Source: Zygaena filipendulae (Eukaryota; Arthropoda; Insecta; Lepidoptera; Zygaenidae). Taken from it: a stretch of 64,000 nucleotides of DNA. The notes below the pieces were generated by a model. It did not search any database. It worked only from the letters and a program-made list of their open reading frames with translations, and was not told the origin of the DNA. Position 1 is the stretch's first letter. Every line of letters starts with the position of its first letter. Location of the stretch: NCBI GenBank assembly GCA_907165275.2, contig OU015649.1, positions 5,858,001 through 5,922,000 of the forward strand. The letters run 5' to 3'. Below, in pieces: positions 38,937-50,879 of this stretch. Position numbers and translations under genes: made by a program.

Positions 38937-39142
38937 CAATCTATAATCGATAGGAATCGAAAACTAAGGAACGTATCGTCATGACACAATATGGTCACGT
39001 ATAAAATCATCCAATCAAAAGTTCAATTTTCCGTAACCACGGATTATGACAATACGATCCTTAGTTTTCTATATCGAAAACGATTATTGGATTGGATAGT
39101 CTGTGGCTATTCAATTCAAACGTCCGCGCGCGCCTTAAGTAA
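38937..39142. repeat. Inverted repeat, about 45-bp arms
   Basis: cgaaaactaaggaacgtatcgtcat is mirrored downstream by atgacaatacgatccttagttttc; flanking ataatcgat / cgattattgg also pair. MITE-like. Confidence 0.5.
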
Positions 39143-39632
39143 CTTACGTTTTCTTAATTTCGTAGCGACTGACGACTTGGTTAAAAATAAATAGACGCAA
39201 TACAATTATAACAATAAAAATTCAATCAAAAAGCTTTGATGCTGCCTCGATATCAATCATGTGGACAATATAATTTCACGGTGTGATTTTTCCATAAGGT
39301 CGTGACATTGTATTCATAATCATTTAAATTGAATAACTTTGACTGTAACTAGTTCATTAATATACAAGTAACGCATGTATGTAGGTACAGTAGGTAAATA
39401 CATAATATTATGTACCTAATTACCAATAAAGGTTAACAAACCCGATAATTATATGTTGTATTATACTCGTACAGGGTTAAACAATGGATGTATTGAGAAA
39501 TTCAGTATTCAATTGTTGCGTTAATAAAAATAACGTTAGTTTTCGTAGTAATTATTCGTATTTATTACAATAATAAAAAATAAATGTGCTTAAAAGCACA
39601 CGGCAGTTAAGTGAAACCTTCTTTATATCTTT

Positions 39633-39835
39633 AAGTCAAAGTCAAAGTCAAATCCTTTATTCAAATTTAGCCCATAATGTGGCTCTTTTTGACGTCAATA
39701 TAACTACAGCTACCATGACAGCACCCATAAAATATCCACCCCTCACAGCTTCCTAGTGCTATGGCTGAAGAGAAGAAGCTGCGCAACAAACTCTTCAGCA
39801 GCACGCTGTCAGTTTAAAGTTACAATATAGATATA
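39633..39835 (-). mobile_element. LINE 3' end, reversed
   Basis: Reversed (gtcaaa)n tail and aataaa, then a body with 'ttattgtgacgtcaa'-like and 'cacagcttcctagtgctatg' segments. The same 3' end recurs at 58249-58360, inserted in a Helitron-like element. Confidence 0.6.
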
Positions 39836-39894
39836 TCTATAATCTTCTATAATCTTTAGGTAAATAGATATTAGTATTATTATTATATATTATA

Positions 39895-40112
39895 TAGCTG
39901 TTCCTCTGCGGTTTCATGAATTTCCGTGGTAATTTCGGGATAAAAAATACCCTATGTCTATCAGGACTACCGTAGCTTCCTATAAATGAAAGAATTTTCA
40001 AAGTCGGTTCAGTAAATCCATCAGAGATTACCCTCTACAACGTCACAAAATCACAAACTTATACTCGCAATTCACAAACTTTACTTCTTTATAATATTAT
40101 ATTAGTATAGAT
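39895..40112 (-). mobile_element. Helitron-like element
   Basis: Decayed gc end at 39895, 'ctatgtctatcaggactacc', 'gaaagaattttcaaagtcgg' and far end 'ttagtatagat', the same unit as the array at 1-825. Confidence 0.6.
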
Positions 40113-40254
40113 TACTCGCCCGTTATATCCTACAGGTATGTGTGTGATTGTCTCTTTTTAGTGTCGCTTTTTAGATTACATCGATTTTTAAATCACAACG
40201 ATGCAAGAAGTTTTCAGAAGTCATGAAAACTGAGCGCCCAAGTTGCCGACGCGC

Positions 40255-40411
40255 TGACGCCGCGGTATAAAGTGTGTCCCCTATGTCCTTATGTGTACTC
40301 CTCACGATCTGTATACAAAATTACATGGTGACCGGTTGAGCCATTAAGCCGTGAAAGCGTAACAAACGAACAAACAAACAAACTCACTTCGCATTTATAA
40401 TAAGTAAGGAT
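40255..40411 (-). mobile_element. Helitron-like element, partial
   Basis: 'gccgcggtataaagtgtgtc', 'ggtgaccggttgagccatta' and 'actcacttcgcatttataat' in the order of the complete copies, with the CTAG end missing. Confidence 0.5.
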
Positions 40412-41117
40412 GTGGGTCATTTAGAAATACATCCTGATGTATATAATAGGTATAGATTTATATTATACGTATAAAAATCTTTCAAGTACCTAAAGATATA
40501 CAGTACAGCAAATAAAATCCCGGTATTACCCACTATCACCAAATCCGTCATATGTTGGTAATTACTGGTATTTTACACATAAATAGGTATACCTATAGGA
40601 TGTATTCTAGAAAATATTATTATGGAATCTAATTATATGGAACGTCGTAAAGGTAAATATTGTGAGTTTATGATCGTCATAAACCTGGATATGCTAGATA
40701 ATTAAGACGAGTCATATGAGATATTTTCGTTTTAAGGACAAATAAAATGTATTCGGAACATTGGTATCCTCGCTCCAGTTTCGAGACAACCGCGTCTACC
40801 GTTCTACACACTTTTCACACTAACCATAACTGCCAAATGTTCTATATAGTGTAAACTTCACTAACTTGCTATTACCATAATTATTACACATTGAACGTAG
40901 GTACGTAGGTACTCTGTATTACATTTGATATTTATTATTTAAAACATTGCCTAAGTAATGATGTGGTCATTGGCGCGAACAACTTCAATATGAAAGTACC
41001 GAATACTTCTTTAGACTCCCACTATGCCTACTAGAAACGTAAGAATTAGTATTCTATATCAATGACTACACACACAGTAGTCACCAATGACTACACCTAT
41101 TTGACTATTTTTAACCG

Positions 41118-41435
41118 ACTTCCAAAAAGGAGGTGGTTCTATGTTCGATTGTATGTATGTTTTTTTTTCTAAATTCTATACGTATTTAATCCGTCAGTCA
41201 GATAATAAAATAATAATAGACACGTATTTTTTGCTTTTTCATGCATTTTTTGCTTGGATAAAGTGCATTAAAGTTTGGAAGTGGGGGCTCGTAACGTCAT
41301 AATATGCGGGTAAGAACTGCACCTGCTTGTAACGTCACGCAACATTTAGACTCACGTATCTCCGTTATTTTTTGCTTATTTAAAAAAAGAAAAAATACGT
41401 GTCAAATAATTTTTACGAATCTAAAAAAAATTGCC
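41118..41435. mobile_element. Repeat end followed by MITE, TTAGTCCGTC family, copy 3
   Basis: 'ttaaccgacttccaaaaagg' (reverse of the end at 30765-30782) is followed at 41186 by a decayed MITE with 'ttaatccgtcag', 'gcattaaagtttggaagtgg', gacgtca-like motifs and 'aaaaaatacgtgtcaaataa'. The right terminus is eroded. Confidence 0.5.
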
Positions 41436-42937
41436 AAATCGCCTATTCGTTCGTTATAACACAGATAAGCATAATACTATACTGGGTTATAATATCACAC
41501 TTTTGAAGCAACGCGACGCGACGCTTGGAACCTTGGAACCTTGGAACCGATCACACTACACTAATTTTGTATATTTGTGAAATGACGATGAGTTATTAGT
41601 TGTGTGCTTTCTCAAATAAATTACAAGCCGATTGCCTACTTGACTGTAATGGGCAAAGGACACTTCAAGCTTATAAATTGCCTATTATTTTGGGCTCTAT
41701 GTTGTCTATGAACTTGTTTGCATTCCGTTAACGTAATTCAATCTGCTGACGCAAATTGTGAACACAATGAAATTTACGCACTTTGGACGATGCCAAAATG
41801 TTGTTTATCGTAGATAAATTGTTTTTATTATATGTATGTACCTACACCTAATGTCCCCAACGTCTAAGGTCCGTTACATTTTAAAAAACAAGATTGTAAA
41901 CGTCACTGAACTAAAATGTGTCACCTTAGATTTTATATACATAGTTTTTCTCTATAAGGTACTTAATCACAATATTATATAGAATAAAATATAATTGAAA
42001 AATAGGTTATTCTATGAAATCGAAGGTTATCCGTGTTCGTGAAAATTATTATTTACCAACTAAACCTATAAATAGAACAATCCAGTAACAACGGTCCATA
42101 ATATCTACTACGTTGATAATTACGATATTGAATTGAAAAACGTGCTCAAACAAAATATGCAACTCGTATACCTATTATTTTTTAAACTGTTAATGTCTTT
42201 TTTTATTGATAGATTGAGATTTAGTTAATTATATTCTCCTTTTAAAATTAAAGAACATAAAAAATAATTTTATGTATAAACATGAAAAATAAACAAATTC
42301 ACAAAAGAGATTGTAAATATCTCAAATTTGTCAGAATTTGCATCTCATTTGCACGAATTAACGTTCCTAAATACTAGTAATGTAATTAAAACGCGAGATT
42401 AAACTTCCTCAATTAAGCAGTTTTATTGATTGAATGAGTGCCGTGTAGATACCTAAGTATGGTTAAAAAATAATAACTATAGAATGCCTTTATACCTATA
42501 TTAATTTAACGCAATTTAAAAAAATATATATAGGTATATCAATCATTATTAATATCATTTTTGGTACCTACCTATATAGGTATTAATTGCACTTTATATG
42601 TTCCTTATCAATTAGGTACGATTCGTAATTTTCATTGCCGCAAAATTTAATTGCTTTATTTATACCTACAGTTTTAATCGAATTTTACGCGGAAAAGTTG
42701 CTTTTTTCGCGACCAAGGAGACCTTTGTTCTTCGCTTGTGCTATAATAACGTGATTTGTGAACGATGACTTTGTTGTCCATACGTACGTTATACCTAATA
42801 TACTTAAAAACAATTCTAAATCTTTTCCAAATTTCCTGAATAATTTAAAGGTATATTTATCTATGTTTGCTTTGACTATGTACTAAAATAAAATAACTTA
42901 TTTGTTTTGGCAAAGTATAGTTACCTATTCAAAGTGT

Positions 42938-43580
42938 AACAATAGGGTACTTGCATGAAATTTATAATAAGAAATTGTGTCAATATTTAAAAAATAGAGC
43001 CTTAGAAAAGCGTTATCGTGAAAGATTTACTAAAAAAAATTCAATAGTTTCCGAAATATTCAACTTTTAATTTTGTGAAACGGAACGTTGCAACGAAACA
43101 CCAATCACAGCCACGCTTAACACATGACGTCACTTTTATTTTTTTTAGGAAAGATTTACCTCTTTCAGAGAAGGCAAAAGAAACTAAGTGTATACAGTCA
43201 ACGCATATTTTCCATTTTCTGAAGTTTTTTACTTTAAAATGCACCAGTAAGATGCATTTCGATTCTTTACTGGAACTTTTGGAAGTAACTCGACACAGTT
43301 CAACCTTAATTTCGCTTTTGGACATTGAAGTTATCTGTCTGTCAGTGTCGCATGACCCTGTCAATGCGACAGTGACATTTCTATCACAGATTAATAAGGC
43401 GTAATTTTGAACAAGTGACGTCATTCTGCGTTTCGGCGGTAAAATCTAAAGTAGGAACTTTGAAACGCTCTATTTCATTAATTTATGCATATATTTTTTT
43501 CTTTTTCTTGCTTTGTCTAAGTAGGCCATATATCTTTAAAATAGACTGAAAAAAAAATTTCATGCAAGTACCCTATTGTT
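42938..43580. mobile_element. MITE with 26-bp perfect inverted ends
   Basis: The ends pair over 26 bases (aacaatagggtacttgcatg... at 42938, mirrored at 43555-43580). Subterminal 'atgacgtcac' and 'gtgacgtcat' are also inverted. 643 bp. Open frames of 109 and 127 codons on opposite strands overlap almost fully and resemble no known protein, so they are taken as by-products. Confidence 0.7.
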
Positions 43581-44372
43581 ATTAGGTAATGTTGACACTT
43601 TACAAAAAAAAAAACATTTATCTAGTTAAACAGTAAAAACCATTATACAAAGTACCTACCTAGTTTTGCATTATCTGGTATTTTTGTGAAATACCTATTT
43701 TTTGGTCGGAGAATTGCTGTTGATACGTTTTTAGAGTTATCATATTATTTTCATTAAAAACTGCAGTTTATGTATATCGGATGAATGAAAAAGCTATACC
43801 CATTAAAGTGAGATTGCTAATAATAATAAATGATAAACAAAACACCAACGCGCTAATAAAACGTGATGAAATGTAATGAAAATTTTACACGTTTGTAAAT
43901 AATGGACTTCAAAGAACTATTTTATCGTGTATTTTACGTTTAATTATAATTAGATAATAATAACGTGCTTTTGAAGTGAATTCGATCATTATTATTATGC
44001 ACTGGTTTCGCACACAGTTCCACTGGACACTGGTTCCGCTACACTCAGAGGCACAGCCGCACGTGCAGGCAAACCATCTCTTTTAGCGTGATGAAATTTT
44101 AACTACCTCTATGTCGATTTACTCTAGATATTTAACAAAATATAAAATAAAATCTAGATAGAGGTAGCTGTAGCACAAATAAAACGAATAAATCGAATTT
44201 TCGTAAATCTTACGACAGCTATATTAGCTAGCTAGCATTTTAAAATCTACCTAAATACCTATGCTTATACTAACATTGCCTAAGTGTGTCCCTCAATGTA
44301 AGATGCCTGGTTTCAGAGGAGTTTATTACTATGATAGCTGTCTAGTATCGACTTACTGCATTTGTTTATTAT

Positions 44373-44940
44373 ATCCCATCAAAAACAAACTTGTAAAAAA
44401 TCCAAGTCTCGCAACTCAGTTCTTCTACATTAAAAAGTTGTGAGATCAATGTAATACCAAGTCGGTTAATTTATTCAGTGCCTACTTAAGGGTCCTTCTG
44501 TCTAAAGTTATCATGTTATAAGCTAATCTAATAACATTTTATAGTGACCATATCAAATTTAAAAATCTTTTATGTTTTAAATAAATTGATTGGCTTGGCG
44601 ATCACGTGAAAACACAATATATCTCACATGTAATACATAATTATGGTTCTAAACAATCTAATTTAATTATAATATGTATTACTTGTGAGATACATTGTGT
44701 TTTCATGTGATCGCCAAGCCAATCAATTTATTTAAAACATAAAAGATTTTTAAATTTGATATGGTCACTATAAAATGTTATTAGATTAGCTTATAACATG
44801 ATAACTTTAGACAGAAGGACCCTTAAGTAGGCACTGAATAAATTAACCGACTTGGTATTACATTGATCTCACAACTTTTTAATGTAGAAGAACTGAGTTG
44901 CGAGACTTGGATTTTTTACAAGTTTGTTTTTGATGGGATC
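44373..44940. mobile_element. Fold-back element, arms about 280 bp
   Basis: The first half is the reverse complement of the second with a few differences: atcccatcaaaaacaaactt at one side, aagtttgtttttgatgggat at the other, loop near 44650. The other copy is 62288-62856. Confidence 0.85.
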
Positions 44941-45163
44941 TCATTTCTTTTTGTAAATGGTCTTCCTCCTTTGAGCAATTTAGTCTATTTTAATAACTTG
45001 AAAGATTTTTTCTTGCTTTTTCATTCCGTTGACCATTGTACCTTTGAACATAATTATGTCTAGGTAACTATGTATCTACACTTTATATCTAGGTAGGTAA
45101 CTAGCTACACTTATTATTATTATTTATTAATATCTGGGCAACCGAGCTTCGCTCGGCTTAAAT

Positions 45164-45600
45164 AGCTGTTCCCCGCGGTTTAACCCACGTTAATTTCGGA
45201 GATCCCGCGGGTATTCTGAGATAAAAGTACTTACTACCCTATGACCTTTCCTGTACCCTTGACAACGTGTAGTATGCAATAATTAATTCACCCGCGTTGA
45301 TATCAGAGTTCGCGCGGGAATTCCAGAAATGAATCCTAGCTAGATCGATTTATGGCCCCCGAAATCCCCTGTATACAAAATTTCATGAAAATCGTTGGAG
45401 CATTCAGATTAGGGTAATTTTATCTCGGAATTCCCGAAGGATCTCCGAAATTAACGCTGGTGAAATCTCATGACATTTTGCATGCACGTTGTCAGGGGTA
45501 AAGAAAACCTAGGGATATAGGGTACTAACTACTTTGCATTTCTGAATTCCCGCGGGATCTCCGAAATTATCGCGGGTGAAACCGCAGGGAACAGCTAGTC
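45164..45600. mobile_element. Two facing Helitron-like ends
   Basis: The left end 'gctgttccccgcggtttaac' reads minus; the right end 'ggtgaaaccgcagggaacag' plus CTAG reads plus. Between them are several partial internal units. The inverted copy is at 61630-62068. Confidence 0.6.
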
Positions 45601-45606
45601 TCATAT

Positions 45607-45786
45607 ATTTATATGGGATTACAAAGTTATTTGTGCAGTTGGTACATATAACTGCATATATAACTTTGTAATTCCATACATTTATATGGGATTACAAAGT
45701 TATTTGTGCAGTTGGTACATATAACTGCATATGTAACTTTGTAATTCCATACATTTATATGGGATTACAAAGTTATTTATGCAGTT
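45607..45786. repeat. 73-bp palindromic tandem repeat, about 2.5 units
   Basis: Units begin atttatatgggattacaaag at 45607, 45680 and 45753. Each unit is itself nearly self-complementary (tatgggattacaaagtta / taactttgtaattccata). The inverted copy is at 61440-61630. Confidence 0.8.
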
Positions 45787-47279
45787 GGTGTATCTAGAAA
45801 ACTGTACCGAAATTGCAAAATATTTCAATTTTTCCTTGATTTATACAATAAACACTAATTGTATTCTAAATTTCAAACTTCTATGTCTGCTAGAAGTGCC
45901 TTAGAGTTTTGATGATCGGTCAGTGAGTGAGTGAGTGACCTACAAAATTAAGAAACTTTGACTAGTTATAATTCTTAAACTACTGGTTCAAATCGAATGA
46001 AATTTAAATTATACCGTCTTTATACAATACCTGCTTGTTTACTAAAAATTCAGGCTTCTAGTTTTATCCACAACGAAGTTATAGGGGGTCGAAAATGGCC
46101 TGAATTGCTTCGAGAAAAGGATAGTACGGCCGTGCCGCTTTTGTTGCTCGACTTGGCGGGGGCACTGCCGTGCCCCCAGATAGGTACAGGGTGCAAGGTT
46201 AAACGAGTGACATATTGTAGCGCTCGATAATTTATGACATGTAGCAAAGAAAATTATAAATAGAACACTGATAAATTACAAAGAAAACTTAAATTAAAAA
46301 GGCTTTGCGGGAGTGAATGAGCTTTACGTTTGAGTAGTCAGGGCGACGCGACGGCGGCAATAAAGAGGAAAGGAGTGTCGAATATGTGACGGGCGACGGC
46401 ACATCGGCAACTTGCGCACTCAATTTTTTCTTTTTAATTTTTTTCGTCAAAAATGTAGGTATTTCATGTTTTTTTAAACGACTGTAGGCATTTCATGTTT
46501 TTTTTTAACGACTTCAAAAATGAGGAGGTTCTACATTCGGTCGCATTTTTTTTAGTTTATTGAGACGAGATCAAATTTTTCAATTTTATAAATTAAATGT
46601 GTGCCTTAAAATCTGTATACTTAAATAAAAATATTTTTTGAAACACACAAAACCTACAAGAATTTAATAAGAAACATTAGATGATGTCGGTACTTAACTG
46701 GAACTTCTGGATTAATCTTAACTTTTCAATCCCTTTTCTTCGCCTTTGGGGTTGAATTTTCAAAAATCCTTTCTTATTGGATGCCTACGTCATACAAAGA
46801 ACACACTCCAAGTTTCAGGTCTCTACGATCAGCGGTTTAGGCGTTGGCCCGGCCTAAACCGCTGATGGATCAACATCCATCAGTCATTCAGGACAAAGCA
46901 TTTTATATGTATAGATATAACTCAATTGCCCCATCGTTCCGCTGCACGCTGTAAACATAACCATGATCTATCAATTTCTATAAAAGCTTTCTGTGCGTCA
47001 AATCCAATCGCCCAAGAAATATTTGATCGTTTAATAAAATGTACCTAATCTATTGACGTATGCGTATGTATTTGCTACAATGCTATGTACTATAAGTCAA
47101 CTCCCAATAAAAACCCTCCTGCACCTTAGATTGTGTTATCGTATTACTTAGTCGAATCTGACTTTGCGTAGGTACATAACATAATTTATCTCGATACTTT
47201 TATCTTGTTTTATTTGAAAACAGACAAAAAATATTACAACATCTATAAATATGAGGACAGTTTTGTACAGAATATTATT

Positions 47280-47790
47280 TTAGAAAAAAAACGTTTAGAA
47301 AAAAAAAACCATAACAAAAACTCAAACAAAAATGCTTACTTATTTCTTTTTTTTTTAAAGAGAACCGACTTCAAAAATGAGCCCACTGCAAATCACAAAA
47401 TATTTTTTTATAAACCCAACCCCTATTATTTGGGTATACCTACCTATGGGTATATTTATTTAGTTTTTGAAGTCGGTGCCAAACTAAAATAGGACAACAA
47501 AGAACAACGCATTATTGGTTAGCTTGGTAGATCATCGTAGTAATTTTCAGCGTTCTGAATTTACATTTTTTGTTTTGTTAGTTTGGCACCGACTTCAAAA
47601 ACTAAGTAAATATACCCATAGGTAGGTATACTCAATTAAAAGGGATTGGGTTTATAAAAATTATTTTGTGATTTGCAGTGGGCTCATTTTTGAAGTCAGT
47701 TCTCTTTTTTTTTAAAAGAAATAAGTAAGCATTTTTATTTGCGTTTTTGTTTTGGTTTTTTTTATTTTTTTTTAATTTTTTTTTTACTTC
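47280..47790. mobile_element. Fold-back element, arms about 210 bp
   Basis: Left arm runs to about 47489 and contains 'gaaccgacttcaaaaatgag' and 'gttttt gaagtcggtgcc'-type sequence; the right arm from 47578 mirrors it ('ggcaccgacttcaaaaacta' ... 'tttttgaagtcagttctc'). Loop about 88 bp. The gaagtcgg motif links it to other dispersed repeats here. Confidence 0.75.
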
Positions 47791-48125
47791 TTGATGACTC
47801 GTCAGGAGCACGGAATCTCTTTATTCGTAGTCAGGATACCCGTATTCTGGGACCTAAGTAGCGTTGCCAACCGAATGTACAGGGTGTACATAGGTCGGCA
47901 GACTTGGCAGGGTCAGCTGTTGAAGAGTGAAGAAGCACGTCACTATAATTATGATCAACAATTTTTTCCGGGTCAGAAAATAGATGAACCTAATTCCTAT
48001 TTATTTGTACTTTTCTCTATAAAATATACCTAAATATGAATTGCTGTTCGTTTGTCTCGCTAAAACTCGACAATGACCGGACCGATTCGGCATCTTGAAA
48101 TATTTGTGGTAGTTCAGGGAATATA

Positions 48126-49675
48126 CACACATCAAAAGTGTCTAGGTATCAACATATATTTTTGCAATAACTTTTCTCCTGATTGATATTAATTAAAATT
48201 TTCTTTAAGGATTCATCAAATAAAGTGTTTTCGTTTGTCACAGTAACGATAAACCAAGTCACCTTTGCATTAATAAAGAAATTTGCCATTTTCCTAATAA
48301 AGGGATTTTTGACATTTGAACCACTAACATTAAAGTTCGAAAAAAAGACTGAAATAACAGTTTTCTTTAAAATTTTATTGGGTAACTTAAACAATTAATA
48401 ATCCGTGTTTCTACCGCGAACACTAACAACACAAGAACATCGGTTTGGCATACTCAAAATGAGTTCATCCAAATCACGCTGTGGAATGGCCGCCCATGTT
48501 CGTTGCAACAACAAAAAAAGGTCTTCTTGCGACTGGATACCGTCCATATTCGGCAGAGCTCTTCTCTGTAGCATATCCCATGCATGCTCAATCGGGTTCA
48601 AGTCTGGCGACTGAGCAGGCCAGGGCAGGACATTGATGTTAGCTGCGGCGAGAGTCTGTCTTACAACTCTTGCGGTGTGCGGTCGTGCATTATCATGCAT
48701 TAACTGAAATAAGGGACCGATTTGCACTTGTAGAGGAACGATGACGTCTGATACAATCATCTCAGCATAAATTTGAGCGTTGAGGTTGCCTCTGATCCAA
48801 ATCAACTCAGTTCTTCCGCCGATCCAAATACCCGCCCATACCATGATGGTTCCACCACTATAAGGATGGACTTCCTGGCAGGATTTTAATCGCTGTTGGC
48901 GTCCAGGGGTTCTCCAGTGTCGTATACGTCTTGTATCCGGTCTCATACCAAAACGAGACTCATCAGAAAAGCACACGAAACGCCATTGTTCTTCTGCCCA
49001 ATTTCTGTGTTCAAGAGCCCATTGATATCGAATCCTACGATTGTGCATTGCTATAGGTGGTACCCGTAGCGGTCTTCGGGAATGAAGGTTCACTTCATGC
49101 AAGCGGTTTCTGACTGTTTGGTCGCTAATTAAGTTCCCTAAAGAGTGATGAAGCCTCACGGCTAACATCATGGCGGTTATTGTTGGAGCTCTTCGAGTTA
49201 AGATTTGAATGTATCGGTCTTGTCTCCGCAGCGATACCGTCCTCCATGGCGCTCAGCCACGGTACCAGTGCTTCGGTAACGTGTCCAAAGTCGACTGATA
49301 ACACTCTGACTTGTATTCAGAGCTAAAGCCACAGTACGTTGCCGGGAACCAGCTTCTATCATTCCCACGGCTCTGAGCATTTCTTCCCTGCTTAAATGAC
49401 GTCGCCGCTCCATAATAACGTTGGTTTTAATCAGTAGTAGGGACACAGTAGCACTAATAATGTCTTCAATGCGTTGTATGTTTTTATAGGGAAAATATTG
49501 ACAGCTGATTTTCATCTTTTACTCGAATTTGATTGACAGTTCCTGATTCAAATTATGTAATGCACCAAAAAGGATCCATATAAATTTATAAAATCATAAA
49601 TTTATTACAAAGCCACATCTCAATCTCAAGAAATCCGCATAAAAATGCTTGATCCCTAGACACTTTTGATGTGTG
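48126..49675 (-). mobile_element. Tc1-type DNA transposon, full length, 1,550 bp
   Basis: Inverted ends start cacacatcaaaagtgtctag and differ by one base over 27 bp. TA target duplications lie at 48124-48125 and 49676-49677. It contains one transposase gene on the minus strand, frameshifted (see next entry). The element lies between the two arms of the 1,810-bp repeat. Confidence 0.9.
48395..49413 (-). pseudogene. Tc1-type (DD34E) transposase, one frameshift
   Basis: Two adjacent frames carry one protein. From the Met at 49413, MERRRHLSREEMLRAVGMIE is followed by a helix-turn-helix (LALNTSQSVISRLWTRYRST) for end binding. The frame breaks near 49230, where the next frame continues RRQDRYIQILTRRAPTITAM in the conserved position. 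The DDE catalytic part then follows: CFSDESRFGM, MHDNARPHTA and PDLNPIEHAW. Counting residues between the second Asp and the Glu gives 34, the Tc1 spacing. About 340 codons in all, the usual family length. The enzyme would cut and rejoin DNA at TA sites, but the shift removes the catalytic domain from the reading frame unless it is a sequencing error. Confidence 0.88.
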
Positions 49676-49707
49676 TACTTATTAAAAGTAAATTAGGCTA
49701 CTATTGG

Positions 49708-49760
49708 AGCTCCTGCGTGAATTCCGAAACTCACGCGGGTAAAACCGCGGGACACAGCTA
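49708..49760 (+). mobile_element. Helitron-like 3' end fragment
   Basis: 'gtgaattccgaaactcacgc' plus the hairpin 'gggtaaaaccgcgggacaca' and a decayed CTAT end. Confidence 0.5.
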
Positions 49761-50202
49761 TAATTAGCATAATTATAGATATTACAGAGTGTATAGGTGA
49801 ACCGATGCATTTATTCAAACCTTCGATCATAATTCATGCTTACATGTAACTAAAAAAATTAAAAACTGACAAATCACAGGGATAACCTCAAAAAAAGACG
49901 TAGGTACACGCGGGTGAATGACCGTTACATTTGGATTATCGGCCCGCCAGTGTCAATAGGAAAGGGGCATTGAATGACCTTTAGAGTACGACCCGGTATG
50001 ATTCTGTACTGTAAAATTGTTTTTTTATGTGCAATAAAGAATTAAAAAATAAAAATAATTCATGCTCAATTTACGTGAATATTTTTTTCTACGTCAAAAA
50101 TTTAAGTATTTAACGTTTTTTTTTTATTTGAGAGAGAATCATTTGCTGTACCCCCTCCTTGCACATCTCTCATTTAACGCCTTGTATATTATCCTTATAC
50201 AT

Positions 50203-50402
50203 ACCTATTATAAAACAAAGTTCTCCGCCGCGACTGTATGTCTGTCTGTTCGCAATAAACTCAACAACTACTGGACGGATTTTCATACGGTTTTCACCAA
50301 TAGATAGAGTGATTCAAGAGGAGGGCTTACACGTATAGTTTATCCTGGTATTCCCGCGGGACCTCCGAAATTATCGCGAGTGAAACCGCTGTGGACAGCT
50401 AG
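50203..50402 (+). mobile_element. Helitron-like element
   Basis: 'ctgtatgtctgtctgttcgc' and 'ggtattcccgcgggacctcc' leading to the hairpin and CTAG before T. Confidence 0.6.
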
Positions 50403-50417
50403 TTGGTATGTATATCT

Positions 50418-50653
50418 ATCTATACCTACCAATATTACAAACAGGTAAAGTTTTTGAGTTTGTGAATTATGAGCCTATGAGTTTGTGACGTTGTAGCGGG
50501 TAATCTCTGGATCTACTGAACCGATTTTGAAAATTCTTTCACTTATGGGAAGCTACGGTAGTCCTGAGTGACATAGAGTACTTTTATCCCAAAATTAATC
50601 CTATCGGAACTCCAAAATTACCGCGAGTGAAACCGTGGGGGACAGCAGGCTAG
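50418..50653 (+). mobile_element. Helitron-like element, adjacent second copy
   Basis: The 'gaaccgattttgaaaattct' / 'gtcctgagtgacatagagta' subtype, ending with a hairpin, gggggacagcagg and CTAG. Two elements lie head to tail with about 15 bp between them. Confidence 0.6.
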
Positions 50654-50879
50654 TTCTAGATAAAGTTTCTGACATAGTCCCAAGCACATAAACATAGGTA
50701 GCTACCATCGCTACTGCGTGTGTTTCGCATCTTCACTTTCGTTTGTTGACTTTTACGAGACATTTCACTTTTCACGTTCACCGACGAATGCCCAAACGCG
50801 CTATCAGGTAACCAGTTGCGCAAGAAACGAGATATAAACAAGGCTCCCACTAAGTTATTTTTAACCGAAGATTTCTATT

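Larger units (their letters stand above)
44373..46182 (+). mobile_element. 1,810-bp composite repeat, left copy (uninterrupted)
   Basis: Starts atcccatcaaaaacaaac and ends at the hairpin gggggcactgccgtgccccc plus agata. An inverted, nearly identical copy is 62856-61348 joined to 55764-55460. Inside, in order: a fold-back (44373-44940), a pair of facing Helitron-like ends (45164-45600), palindromic 73-bp tandem units (45607-45786) and a gtgagtgagtgag-containing segment. Open frames of 60-80 codons recur in both copies only because the DNA does. The left copy contains the unoccupied target site (CTTC, 45878-45881) of the LTR element in the right copy. Confidence 0.85.

Noticed and set aside
44373..44940. 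Possible CRISPR-like or RNA-gene palindrome
   Set aside because: One long inverted repeat with no spaced direct repeats, present twice as part of a mobile segment.
44863..45063. A 66-codon frame repeated identically at 62166-62366
   Set aside because: It spans the junction of the fold-back and the rest of the 1,810-bp repeat; it is conserved only because the whole segment is duplicated.
45997..46230. Frame starting MKFKLYRLYTIPACLL, repeated at 55394-55645
   Set aside because: The two copies diverge exactly where the repeat ends, so it is repeat sequence, not a gene family.
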